64,000 nt of DNA from positions 1 to 64,000 of the forward strand of contig DFOM01000059.1 of the NCBI GenBank assembly GCA_002376725.1, given 5' to 3'. Both the position numbers and the translations under genes were made by a program. The notes beneath the pieces were generated by a model. The model searched no databases. It was given only the letters and a program-made list of their open reading frames with translations, and had not been told where the DNA came from. This stretch comes from Cloacimonetes bacterium UBA3541. GTDB lineage: Bacteria; Cloacimonadota; Cloacimonadia; Cloacimonadales; Cloacimonadaceae. This document shows, one piece after another, positions 54,256 to 62,639 of this stretch; the first letter of the stretch is position 1; every line of letters starts with the position of its first letter.

Positions 54256-55362
54256 ATGGAGAATAAAAAAATAACCACTAGAAATTATACAAGCCTGCTT
54301 GATAGAATTGCAGAAATTTTAGTAGAGGGAAGAACAAAGGTAGTGCGAGAAATAAACAGGGCTCAAGTATTAACTTACTGGGAGATTGGAAGAGAAATTG
54401 TTGAGTTTGAACAGAAAGGTAAGGCAAGAGCAAAATACGGAAAAGAACTTATTGCAAAATTAGCAAAAGATATGACACAAAAATTTGGTAGAGGATTTTC
54501 GGAGAGAAACTTGTGGAATATGAGAGCTTTTTATCTCAATTTTCCAATTCCGCAGACACTGTCTGCAGAATTTTTAGAAGGTAAAAAATCCGAGACACTG
54601 TCTAGTAAATCTTTAATTAGTCAGACTTCGTCTGACCAATTTGAACCTATGTTATCCTGGTCTCATTACTGCGAATTGCTAAAAGTAGAAGAACTTCTTG
54701 CCCGTTCTTTTTATGAACAAGAAGCAATCCAGAATAACTGGTCTGTGAGAGAATTAAAAAGGCAAATTAACTCAATGCTTTTTGAAAGAATTGCTTTAAG
54801 TAAGGATACAAATGCAGTAATGGAAATGGCTAAAAAAGGACAGATTGTAGAAAAACCAGAAGATGCAATTAAAGATCCATACATCCTTGAGTTTCTTAAT
54901 CTTAAAGAAGAGACATCTTATACTGAATCTCAACTTGAGCAAGCACTCATTGATAAACTCCAATATTTCTTATTAGAACTTGGTAAAGGTTTTACTTTTG
55001 TTGCCCGTCAGAAAAGAATTACGATTGCGAATCGTCATTATTATGTGGATTTGGTTTTCTATAATCGGCTGTTAAAGTGTTTTGTTTTAATTGATTTGAA
55101 AACAGACGAACTTGACCATTCAGATATTGGTCAGATGAATTTCTACCTGAACTATTTCAAAGAGAATGAAAAACAAGCAGATGAAAACGATCCAATTGGG
55201 CTTATACTCTGTGCAATGAAAGACGATATTTTTGCAAAGTATGTTTTAGGTGGATTAAACAATAAAGTTTTCGCTTCAAAATATAAATTAGCACTACCAT
55301 CAGAAGAAGAGCTATGCCTCAAGCTTAAATCAATACCAAAAATATTGGAGGAAAAGAAATGA
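54256..55362 (+). CDS. DUF1016 (YhcG-type) PD-(D/E)XK nuclease, copy 2
   Basis: A 368-residue paralogue of the nuclease at 44066. The N-terminal domain has NRAQVLTYWEIGREIVEFEQ and GFSERNLWNMRAFYLNFP. The nuclease core is HYYVDLVFYNRLLKCFVLID followed by LKTDEL, giving D and D-x-K. It is too diverged from copy 1 for a recent duplication. The linker (about 96-125) has three hairpin-encoded octapeptides (PQTLSAEF, SETLSSKS, SQTSSDQF). It lies between the methylase fusion and the specificity subunit, with a 4-nt overlap to the latter, a common place for this family. Confidence 0.85.
   Translation: MENKKITTRNYTSLLDRIAEILVEGRTKVVREINRAQVLTYWEIGREIVEFEQKGKARAKYGKELIAKLAKDMTQKFGRGFSERNLWNMRAFYLNFPIPQTLSAEFLEGKKSETLSSKSLISQTSSDQFEPMLSWSHYCELLKVEELLARSFYEQEAIQNNWSVRELKRQINSMLFERIALSKDTNAVMEMAKKGQIVEKPEDAIKDPYILEFLNLKEETSYTESQLEQALIDKLQYFLLELGKGFTFVARQKRITIANRHYYVDLVFYNRLLKCFVLIDLKTDELDHSDIGQMNFYLNYFKENEKQADENDPIGLILCAMKDDIFAKYVLGGLNNKVFASKYKLALPSEEELCLKLKSIPKILEEKK
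54552..54635 (+). repeat. three in-frame DNA hairpins inside DUF1016 gene 2
   Basis: GCAGAC-ACT-GTCTGC (54552-54566), AGAC-ACT-GTCT (54593-54603) and TCAGAC-TTC-GTCTGA (54621-54635) are stem-loops with 3-nt loops, each within a 24-nt unit encoding x-Q/E-T-x-S-x-x-x. They occupy the same protein linker as those in copy 1 but have another sequence. Confidence 0.85.
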
Positions 55363-56735
55363 TTATTTCAGAAATAAGATATAATCAGGCAATTAAAAGG
55401 TTGAGATTTGATGCTGAGTTTTATAACCCTTTCAAACTTGAGTCGATGCGAACATTAAATGCAATTACTAGTAATACAATAGGGGAGAAATTTAATTCAA
55501 TTAGAGATGTATTTGATCCAAATAAATATTACCAAAAGAATGAAACTGCTAATATTGTTGAACTTGCTGATATATCCAATAAATTTGTGTCAAACAAACG
55601 GACATGTAAAATTTACGAAGTCGGTAGCCAGAAGAAAAAATTTAACAAGAATGACGTGTTAATATCAAGACTACGCTCTTACCTTGAAGAAATTTTTTAT
55701 GCTATAGATTTTCCAGAAAATAAAATAAACTTGTGTTCAACCGAATTTATTGTTTTACGAAGGAAGGAAAAAGAAAATGTCACACCTGAGTTTCTGTATA
55801 TACTGCTTCAAACATCATTTATACAGGAGATTTTAAAATGGAGTCAAGATGGAACAAATCACCCACGATTTGACGAAGATTACTTATTAGACTTACCATT
55901 TCCTATACCTTCTATCGTTTTCCAGCAAAAAATAGAATTAATTGTTAAAGAAGCATATAAAAAGCGAAAAGAAGCAGATGAAAAATATAAACAGGCAGAA
56001 GTTTTGTTGAATAAAGCATTAGGGATTGAAAAATTAGAATTAAAAGATGAAAAGATTTTTGAAACAGGATTTGATGAAGTTGAAAGTGTATTGCGTTTTG
56101 ATGCAGAGCATTATCAACCAAAATATAAGGAAGTGAGAAAATTTATCGGCACGGCAGGATATGAAGTTAGAAAACTAAGAGATGCTGTTGAAATCTCCGA
56201 TAATAAGATAAGTCCTTTATCTAAACCCACTGAATTATTTAGTTATATTGAACTTGCTAACATAAATTCCTCCACTGGTGAAATAGAAGAAGTCAATCAA
56301 ATAAAAGGATATAATGCACCAAGCCGGGCAAGGATGCTTGTGAGAAAAGGGGATGTATTAGTTTCTTCGCTTCTGGGATCTCTTGATAATATTGGTTTGG
56401 TTCCCGAAAAATTAGATGGTTCAATAGCAAGCACTGGATTTTTTGTGATAAGGTCTAAATTTTTCTTGCCTGAATTTTTATTTTTACTATTCAAGTCAAA
56501 CTTGATGAGATTGCAACTTGAAGAAAAAACAGCAGGAGCAATCATGAGTGCAGTCCCAAAAAATACTTTTGGCGATTTGCTTGTTCCTATGATTCCTGAA
56601 GAAACACAAAAACAAATCTCAAACCTTATCAGACAATCATTTTCTCTTCGCAAAGAATCAAAAGAACTTTTAGAAAAGGCAAAAAAAGAAGTTGAAGAAT
56701 TTATTGAGAAAAATACTAATTACAACCGCCCCTGA
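55359..56735 (+). CDS. hsdS: type I-like restriction specificity subunit (HsdS)
   Basis: A 458-residue protein with two target-recognition domains and two coiled-coil spacers. The halves begin alike (RLRFDAEFYNP at about 14, LRFDAEHYQP at about 244). They end in similar heptad helices (KEAYKKRKEADEKYKQAEVL at about 200-220; SFSLRKESKELLEKAKKEVEE at the C-terminus). TRD landmarks include PRFDEDYLLDLPFPIPS and NTFGDLLVPMIP. It would direct the upstream methylase-nuclease fusion to a split target. It is the last island gene. Confidence 0.88.
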   Translation: MIISEIRYNQAIKRLRFDAEFYNPFKLESMRTLNAITSNTIGEKFNSIRDVFDPNKYYQKNETANIVELADISNKFVSNKRTCKIYEVGSQKKKFNKNDVLISRLRSYLEEIFYAIDFPENKINLCSTEFIVLRRKEKENVTPEFLYILLQTSFIQEILKWSQDGTNHPRFDEDYLLDLPFPIPSIVFQQKIELIVKEAYKKRKEADEKYKQAEVLLNKALGIEKLELKDEKIFETGFDEVESVLRFDAEHYQPKYKEVRKFIGTAGYEVRKLRDAVEISDNKISPLSKPTELFSYIELANINSSTGEIEEVNQIKGYNAPSRARMLVRKGDVLVSSLLGSLDNIGLVPEKLDGSIASTGFFVIRSKFFLPEFLFLLFKSNLMRLQLEEKTAGAIMSAVPKNTFGDLLVPMIPEETQKQISNLIRQSFSLRKESKELLEKAKKEVEEFIEKNTNYNRP

Positions 56736-57002
56736 ACAGCGATTTTTTAGAGAAGGGATAATACATTAACATATCATATTCATCGTCATTAAGCGATATA
56801 ACATACAAACTATTAATAAGGTTAATAAAAGCTACAAAAGTCTTAGAACGAGATTATAGATATTTTCTGGTAATAGTTAACATAGAAGAACAAGATATCC
56901 TAGTCTCGTAAAGCCAATAAGCTTTGTTTTCTTCATAAGATAGCAAAAACAATAAATTTTATATCACACCATACTTTAAAATAAAATGCTTCTTCAAAGA
57001 TT

Positions 57003-57022
57003 CATAGATGAAGACATCTATG
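57003..57022. repeat. diverged hairpin copy (CATAGATG-AAGA-CATCTATG)
   Basis: A perfect 8-bp stem with a 4-nt purine loop. With the preceding GCTTCTTCAAAG it aligns to the repeat units that start at 57081, but both stem arms have changed together. It looks like an older copy of the same unit. The stretch 56736-56985 shows nothing else. Confidence 0.6.
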
Positions 57023-57080
57023 ACCCTTTTTGGAAAGTGTCACATATATTGGTAGATAACGAACTACTGGTTCAGTTAAT

Positions 57081-57392
57081 GAAAGCTTCTCCGAAGCTTG
57101 GAACGATGAGGACATCGTTCCACCACTGGTTTTCTCTCTTGCAAAGCCGTCAGGTTTTGGTCTTCTTAAAAGGTGGATATAACTATAAAATCTGTCTTAC
57201 ACATCACTTATAAATGAAAGCTCCTCCGGAGCTTGAAACGATGAGGACATCGTTCCACCATTAGTTCCCATCTTGCAAAGCCGTCAGGTTTTGGTCTTCT
57301 TAAAAGGTGGATATAACTATAAAATCTATCTTACACATCACTTATAAATGAAAGCTCCTGCAGAGCTTGAAACGATGAGGACATCGTTTCAC
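57081..57392. repeat. about 135-bp tandem repeat, two full copies and one partial
   Basis: Units start at 57081, 57216 and 57350 (spacing 135 and 134 bp). Each begins with two hairpins: GAAAGCT...AGCTT, then GAACGATG-AGGA-CATCGTTC. A conserved tail follows (TTGCAAAGCCGTCAGGTTTT onwards to TCACTTATAAAT). The first stem varies with compensation: AAGCTT/AAGCTT, then AAGCTCC/GGAGCTT, then AAGCTC..GAGCTT. The third copy is cut short by the stop of the SagB-type gene. The hairpin pair is the reverse complement of that at 240-285. Confidence 0.85.
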
Positions 57393-58286
57393 CTATTTTT
57401 TCCCTACCGCAGCAATGTATATTACGAACTCTTCTTTCCCATCTATGCCCAAACAATGGTTCATTGCTTCATCCACAAAAGCTCCTATCATACAGGCACC
57501 AGCTTGAATAGCTTCAGCGGCAAGATGGACATTTTGTCCTATATGTCCAACATCAACATAGAGATAGCGATAAGCTCTTTGCTGATATCTCCAGCTGGCA
57601 CGATAAGGAACGGCAGTAAAGATAAAAGTTACAGCATCCTCTATAACCATTGATTGTTCCAGGCAAGCTTGATAAATTTCCTGGGTTATTTCAGATGTGG
57701 TATTGATTTTAATCAGAGTATGTTCCAGTGGATGATAATAATAAAGTCCTGGTTGCACACTTTCAACTTTATTGATGAGCAGGTAACATTCCATTGGATG
57801 ACGGCTTCCTGCAGAAGGGACATTGCGTCTTGTAAACTCATTATATATAGTGCTATGGTATTCTTTCACCCAGCAGGTTGCCCATAACATAAAGGAAAGT
57901 TCCTGAAGAAAAAGAGGTTTATTAGAGTATTTTCTCAGACTTTTTCTCTGATTAATAGCTTGAGCAAGTGTAATTTCTGGCATAGTTAAACTATCTGGAG
58001 CTGGAAGTACAATTTTTTCTCCGGTTCTTGCTTTTATTGCAGGAGGATGAGGCAAACCCTTTTGCTGGTCACTGATATCTTCATAGAGATAGCTGGTTAA
58101 TCGGACAAAATCCGGTCCGATAGTTTTTGCTCTATCTCTTTCTTGTAAAATCTGTTGCAATGTTTCGGACAAACTTTCTTCCATCTCTTGATATTCTTCT
58201 TCTGTAAGAGCAAGTTCTTTCATTATCTCTTTTTTAGTAGATCCGTGGACTTTACCATAGAGAAAGCTGAAGCTTTTCAAATCCAT
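57393..58286 (-). CDS. SagB/ThcOx-type FMN-dependent nitroreductase-fold oxidoreductase
   Basis: A 297-residue protein with an N-terminal helical extension of about 85 residues and a nitroreductase domain (about 95-297). FMN-binding RKSLRKYSNKPLFLQELS, PSAGSRHPMECYLLINKVE, ASWRYQQRAYRYLYVDVGHI and GQNVHLAAEAIQAGACMIGA follow the SagB-type subfamily. SagB dehydrogenates azolines in peptide natural products, but most relatives of this sort stand alone and are uncharacterised. No YcaO or precursor peptide gene is next to it. The ATG has AAAGGAG upstream. Confidence 0.85.
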   Translation of the reverse strand: MDLKSFSFLYGKVHGSTKKEIMKELALTEEEYQEMEESLSETLQQILQERDRAKTIGPDFVRLTSYLYEDISDQQKGLPHPPAIKARTGEKIVLPAPDSLTMPEITLAQAINQRKSLRKYSNKPLFLQELSFMLWATCWVKEYHSTIYNEFTRRNVPSAGSRHPMECYLLINKVESVQPGLYYYHPLEHTLIKINTTSEITQEIYQACLEQSMVIEDAVTFIFTAVPYRASWRYQQRAYRYLYVDVGHIGQNVHLAAEAIQAGACMIGAFVDEAMNHCLGIDGKEEFVIYIAAVGKK

Positions 58287-58301
58287 TGTTACTCCTTTAT
58301 T

Positions 58302-59396
58302 TCAATCTCCCAGACAGATTCCTAAACCACGAGCAGTATGCACCAGATCGGAATCTGGGCTAATATAATTATATTCTTTTATAGCATCTATAATTGGCAC
58401 AGCAACGATATTGGGATGTCTATAAGAAACCATATATCCCCATTTTTCTTCCAGAACCAGCTCAAAAGCTCTAACTCCAAATTGAGAGGCAAGAATGCGG
58501 TCAAAAGCATTAGGACGACCACCTCGTTGTAGATGACCAAGTATGGATGTCCTGATTTCAATCTCACAACCTGCTTCTTTCAATTCTTGTTCCAGCCTTA
58601 ATCCTGCACCATAAAGTCTTTTCATTCCAGCAGGTTCCTGTTCATCAAGATAACTTAAAGAGCCACCTTTCGGTTTTGCTCCTTCTGCAATGACGATATT
58701 GGCAAACTCTTTCCCGGAAGCTATGCGACGATTCAGTGATTCTATTACTGAATGTATATCATAATCAATCTCTGGAATAAGGCAGACTTCTGCCCCACCA
58801 GCAATAGCAGAATGAAGAGCAATCCAGCCAGCATAGCGTCCCATAACTTCTAAAATAAGGATTCTGTGGTGACTGGCTGCGGTTGTCACAAGTTTATCTA
58901 CTGCATCAGTGGCAATATCTACCGCGGTTTGAAAGCCAAAGGTAAAATCTGTTGCAGAAAGGTCATTATCAATAGTTTTGGGCACTCCGATAATATGACA
59001 ACCCAGTTCAAACAATCCTTGAGAGATTTTTTGCGAGCCATCACCTCCAATATTGATAATAGCTTCTATATTTTGATTACGGATTCTTTCCATAAAATCA
59101 GCGGAACGGTCTATTACTGTCCAGGTTCCATCGGGATTTTTAACGGGCCAGGAAAAAGGACCACCTCTGTTAGTAGTTCCAAGAATAGTCCCACCTTGAA
59201 TATGAATTCCAGCAACTTTTTCTGGTGTTAGTTCTACCAGATGGATAGGGTCCAGCAGAATGCCATTGAAAGCATCAATACTTCCCAGGATTTCCCATTC
59301 CGGTTCCTTTTGTGCTCTTTTAACGATAGCACGGATAACCGCATTCAATCCGGGACAATCCCCTCCTCCAGTAGCAATTAAAAGTCTTTTCTTCAT
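58302..59396 (-). CDS. pfkA: 6-phosphofructokinase (ATP- or PPi-dependent)
   Basis: This glycolytic enzyme phosphorylates fructose 6-phosphate. The landmarks are GGGDCPGLNAVIRA, NIGGDGSQKIS (about 116-126), GVPKTIDNDLSATD (about 136-149), and MGRYAGWIALHSA. The residue after GGD is Gly, as in ATP enzymes, and the later lysine in PKTIDND is the type found in PPi and group III enzymes. The donor is therefore probably ATP but is not certain. The 364 residues are in the normal range. It overlaps dxr by 4 nt. Confidence 0.92.
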   Translation of the reverse strand: MKKRLLIATGGGDCPGLNAVIRAIVKRAQKEPEWEILGSIDAFNGILLDPIHLVELTPEKVAGIHIQGGTILGTTNRGGPFSWPVKNPDGTWTVIDRSADFMERIRNQNIEAIINIGGDGSQKISQGLFELGCHIIGVPKTIDNDLSATDFTFGFQTAVDIATDAVDKLVTTAASHHRILILEVMGRYAGWIALHSAIAGGAEVCLIPEIDYDIHSVIESLNRRIASGKEFANIVIAEGAKPKGGSLSYLDEQEPAGMKRLYGAGLRLEQELKEAGCEIEIRTSILGHLQRGGRPNAFDRILASQFGVRAFELVLEEKWGYMVSYRHPNIVAVPIIDAIKEYNYISPDSDLVHTARGLGICLGD

Positions 59397-60559
59397 TGTA
59401 TATCTCCAAAATTATATTCTCTGAGGATACGCTGACAGACCTGTTCATTAACCGTTAAAATCTCCTCCAGCGAGGGTTCTGGCTCATTTATACTGTTCTG
59501 TACTGCTTCCTGACAAATCCGATATATATCAGCATATCTAATTACCCCAGCCTGAAATAAACGCAAAGCAGCTTCATTAGCACTATTAAGCACCGTCGGT
59601 AAAATGCCTCCCGCATAAGCCACCTGTAAACCTAGAACAAAAAGAGGATAGCGTTCTGTGGGAATGGGAGAAAACTCCAGCTTTCCCAGATGCTTCAAAT
59701 CGGTCTGCACTAATTTTGAGGGTAAACGCTCTGGATAGGATAAAGCATAGAGAATAGGCAATTTCATATCCGGTTGACTCATTTGAGCAAAAATCGCACC
59801 ATCAATGAATTCAACCAGTGAATGCACCACGGATTGAGGATGCAGCACGCAATCTATCTGCTCAAAATCCAGATTAAAAAGCCAATGCGCTTCCATAACT
59901 TCCAATGCTTTATTGAACATCGTTGCAGAATCAAGCGTAACTTTCGTCCCCATAGACCAATTAGGATGTTGCAATGCCCTTTCTAAGGTTATGTTTTCCA
60001 GCTCATTTAAAGGGATATCTCTAAGAGCACCTCCTGAAGCTGTTAAATAAACTTTTTTTATTTCATTATGTGGATGCCCCTCTATTAATTGAAAAATTGC
60101 ACTATGTTCACTATCCACTGGCAAAATTTTACTCCCTTGTGACTTTATGAGTGGCATCAAAAGATGTCCTGCCATAGCCAGTGATTCTTTATTTGCCAGA
60201 GCCAGATTTTTCCCGCGTTGAGCAATGGCAAAACTGCTTTTCAAACCTGCAGAACCGCTGATAGCATTCAAAGCAAGGTCATAATCCTCATTCTTTAGCA
60301 AATTTAGTAGCTCTGATATGCCAAAATATATATTTATATCAGGATATTGATTTCTGATAAATACTTGCTGAACAGTATCTTCTATACCAGTGAGAACAAG
60401 CTGAGGTATGGATAGTTCACAAGCTATTTCGCAGAGCTTATGCCAGTTTAGATGAGCAGAAGCAAGGGAGATAGCAAAATGTTCAACTTGCTCTTTTACT
60501 ACTTCAATTGTGGAAGAGCCGACGGAACCTGTTGCTCCAAGCAGAGCAAGTTTTACCAT
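59393..60559 (-). CDS. dxr: 1-deoxy-D-xylulose 5-phosphate reductoisomerase
   Basis: This is the first committed enzyme of the MEP isoprenoid pathway, making MEP from DXP with NADPH. It has the NADPH motif LLGATGSVGSSTIEVV, NAISGSAGL, LANKESLAMAG, the metal site PVDSEHSAIFQ and HPNWSMGTKVTLDSATMFNK. The 388 residues are normal. It overlaps the barrel gene by 7 nt. The prenyl synthase at 35865 would use its downstream products. Confidence 0.96.
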   Translation of the reverse strand: MVKLALLGATGSVGSSTIEVVKEQVEHFAISLASAHLNWHKLCEIACELSIPQLVLTGIEDTVQQVFIRNQYPDINIYFGISELLNLLKNEDYDLALNAISGSAGLKSSFAIAQRGKNLALANKESLAMAGHLLMPLIKSQGSKILPVDSEHSAIFQLIEGHPHNEIKKVYLTASGGALRDIPLNELENITLERALQHPNWSMGTKVTLDSATMFNKALEVMEAHWLFNLDFEQIDCVLHPQSVVHSLVEFIDGAIFAQMSQPDMKLPILYALSYPERLPSKLVQTDLKHLGKLEFSPIPTERYPLFVLGLQVAYAGGILPTVLNSANEAALRLFQAGVIRYADIYRICQEAVQNSINEPEPSLEEILTVNEQVCQRILREYNFGDIQ

Positions 60560-61506
60560 TTATAGTTCAGGCTCAACCTTTGAGAGGAACCCAAGGCATC
60601 AGGTGAGCCATTAACCCAGGCATAGTCAATTCCGATATTTTTATAGTTAATTCCCAGGCCTGCGGTAAAGCAATCAATATCCCATCCTGTCATAATTTTC
60701 AGTGCTGGAATAGGTTGAGCCATCATTCCGAAATGAAAATCAGCACTTATGGGTCCAGCTGATACTGTGGAAGCATCACCTCTGTCTTCAGCATAAATTT
60801 GAGTGCGTAATGCCGTGTGGAAAGGAATCTTATGCGTAAAAAGAGAGAAATCATAACCCGCTTCCAGATCCAGATTGGGCAAAGCTATCTCATAGGTTCC
60901 ATTTTCCCATATAACCTGAGTGGAAAAGCAATCCCTGAGGTTAACTCCGATTTTAAAACCATTTAAAGGTTCCCAGAGCATTCCCAGATCTGCTCCAATG
61001 CCAAAACCATTATTTTCTGCTAAACTGCGATATGCCAGCTTAGGACTCAGTCCTAAATGCAGATTATTTTTAATAGAGCGTCCCAGACCAAGAGAGAGGA
61101 TAAAATCATTATTACTAACTGTTTTCCATATTTGCGGGCGATTATCATTACTTAACTCCTCATCCGGATTTTCCAGTTCCGTAAGTTTTATCTTATCTAT
61201 TCCCAAATGATTAAGTTGCAAAGAAGTTCGGGTTTGGGAACCAAATATAACAGAAAACTGGTTTTGTTGCATCAACCCTTCAAAATGCTCCACTCTCATC
61301 ACTTCAACCCCATTTTCTTCAGCTAGAGCAAGTAGAGCTGGATTCCACCATCCTTCAGCTAATGATGAGCTATAAGTCAGACCAGTATTCCCCATAGCTT
61401 GATTTTGCACTCCGGGACTAATCTGGAATATCTCACCAGCATATTTGGTTGCATTTAGAGACATCATAGCTGCCATAAATAGCATTATTATAATGAGCTT
61501 CTTCAT
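60553..61506 (-). CDS. PorV/PorQ-like outer-membrane beta-barrel protein
   Basis: A 317-residue protein with a signal peptide (about 1-19). A region typical of PorV/PorQ or UPF0164 proteins follows (ISPGVQNQAMGNTGLTYS, SLAEGWWNPALLALAEENGV). Alternating amphipathic strands end with the aromatic RLSLNYKW, as expected for an outer-membrane barrel. PorV-type proteins shuttle type IX substrates. Here it could serve the sorting-domain protein at 27982, though many paralogues have other roles. Confidence 0.7.
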   Translation of the reverse strand: MKKLIIIMLFMAAMMSLNATKYAGEIFQISPGVQNQAMGNTGLTYSSSLAEGWWNPALLALAEENGVEVMRVEHFEGLMQQNQFSVIFGSQTRTSLQLNHLGIDKIKLTELENPDEELSNDNRPQIWKTVSNNDFILSLGLGRSIKNNLHLGLSPKLAYRSLAENNGFGIGADLGMLWEPLNGFKIGVNLRDCFSTQVIWENGTYEIALPNLDLEAGYDFSLFTHKIPFHTALRTQIYAEDRGDASTVSAGPISADFHFGMMAQPIPALKIMTGWDIDCFTAGLGINYKNIGIDYAWVNGSPDALGSSQRLSLNYKW

Positions 61507-61622
61507 AATTTTACTCTAAAAGTCAATCTCTAAAAAGAAAGAAATTAGTAAAGCTTTTTTATGTTACCCTGAAAATAAAAATAGATTCAGCGATAATAGA
61601 GGAATTATCCCGTAAAAATACT

Positions 61623-62597
61623 TCACTGGAAAAGAGCAGGATTTTCCTCTATAAATACATCTCTCATATGGAAAAAGTTGTTTGTCCGGTTACTAAAAGA
61701 GGTTAAACTATAATAACCGAAAGCACTAACCAAAAGAGAGCCCAAAGCATCTACAATTAAATCCTCCATTGTGTCCAACACGCCTAATCTAGTGTCAAAA
61801 TAGCCATAGACAAGCTCTAAATTTCTCGCTTTTTGCATATTAGAACCTAAAATCACATCCACCCCATATTCAAAAAATTCCCAAGCCACACATATCATCA
61901 TTGAAAAACAAAAAGCATAAAGAGCAATAAAAAATGGACTTAGTTTGTTATGTATATTGACATCTTTATTTTTAGTGTACACCATTAAGAAACCAGCATA
62001 TCCCAGAAAGGGTGTAGAAATAAAATGTACGATGATATCCCACACACTGAATAAATAATAAAAATGCAAAACTTCACCACAAAACATTGAGGCAAAGATA
62101 AATAGATAGATAAAAATCATAAATTCAGGGGGAAAATAGACCTTCCCCTGCGAAGGAAGAACAAAAGTTAAAATCAAAAGAACTATCCCCAGCATTGAAT
62201 TGGCAAAAATATCCCAGGTTGAATTGAATATCGCTATTACCATAGCTATTATCGCAAAGGCAATAACCAGCAAACGAATAAAAGCCGGAACTTTGTTCTC
62301 CATATTCTTGGATAATCTTGTAATAAAAATAAATATAGAAAGGGTAACCAATGACATCACAGTTTGAGCCCAATCTATACCTTCTGACTGGTAATAAACT
62401 TGCTTTATTGCAGCAGGAATCATATTCTCATCTAGATAAAGATGTTTGGTAATATGAAATAATGCCCCCAAAACAATAAAAAACACACAGATATACCAAA
62501 TTATAGCTTCTGTTCTATCAATTCCAGTTTTTTTCTGATTAATCTGCTTGATTCCGCTTTTTTGCATATTTATTCTCTGCACTTCCTCTGTTTTCAT
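61623..62597 (-). CDS. polytopic membrane protein, YjdF/DUF2238-like
   Basis: A 324-residue protein with about eight hydrophobic helices. The stretch SVWDIIVHFISTPFLGYAGF, then MICVAWEFFEYGVDVILGS and LDTMEDLIVDALGSLLVS, carries the D-x3-H, W-E-x3-E and D-T-x2-D-L motifs of the DUF2238 (YjdF) family, whose function is unknown. A second ATG at codon 11 is an alternative start. It stands alone, 116 bp upstream of the barrel gene. Confidence 0.5.
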   Translation of the reverse strand: MKTEEVQRINMQKSGIKQINQKKTGIDRTEAIIWYICVFFIVLGALFHITKHLYLDENMIPAAIKQVYYQSEGIDWAQTVMSLVTLSIFIFITRLSKNMENKVPAFIRLLVIAFAIIAMVIAIFNSTWDIFANSMLGIVLLILTFVLPSQGKVYFPPEFMIFIYLFIFASMFCGEVLHFYYLFSVWDIIVHFISTPFLGYAGFLMVYTKNKDVNIHNKLSPFFIALYAFCFSMMICVAWEFFEYGVDVILGSNMQKARNLELVYGYFDTRLGVLDTMEDLIVDALGSLLVSAFGYYSLTSFSNRTNNFFHMRDVFIEENPALFQ

Positions 62598-62639
62598 CTA
62601 ATAAATTTTACTTTTCCTTTATTAAGCTTATATGTCAAG

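Noticed and set aside
56986..57213. 75-codon frame in the 57-kb repeats
   Set aside because: It runs through the tandem repeat units, and the frame is not kept in the other copies.
57081..57392. CRISPR array
   Set aside because: The units are near-identical over about 135 bp with no unique spacers, and no cas genes are present.
56736..57392. Right attachment site matching the tRNA-Asn 3' end
   Set aside because: I looked for the T-arm and acceptor sequence of tRNA-Asn here and found no copy, and there is no integrase gene.
57348..57653. 101-codon plus-strand frame
   Set aside because: It begins in a repeat unit and is otherwise antisense to the SagB-type gene.
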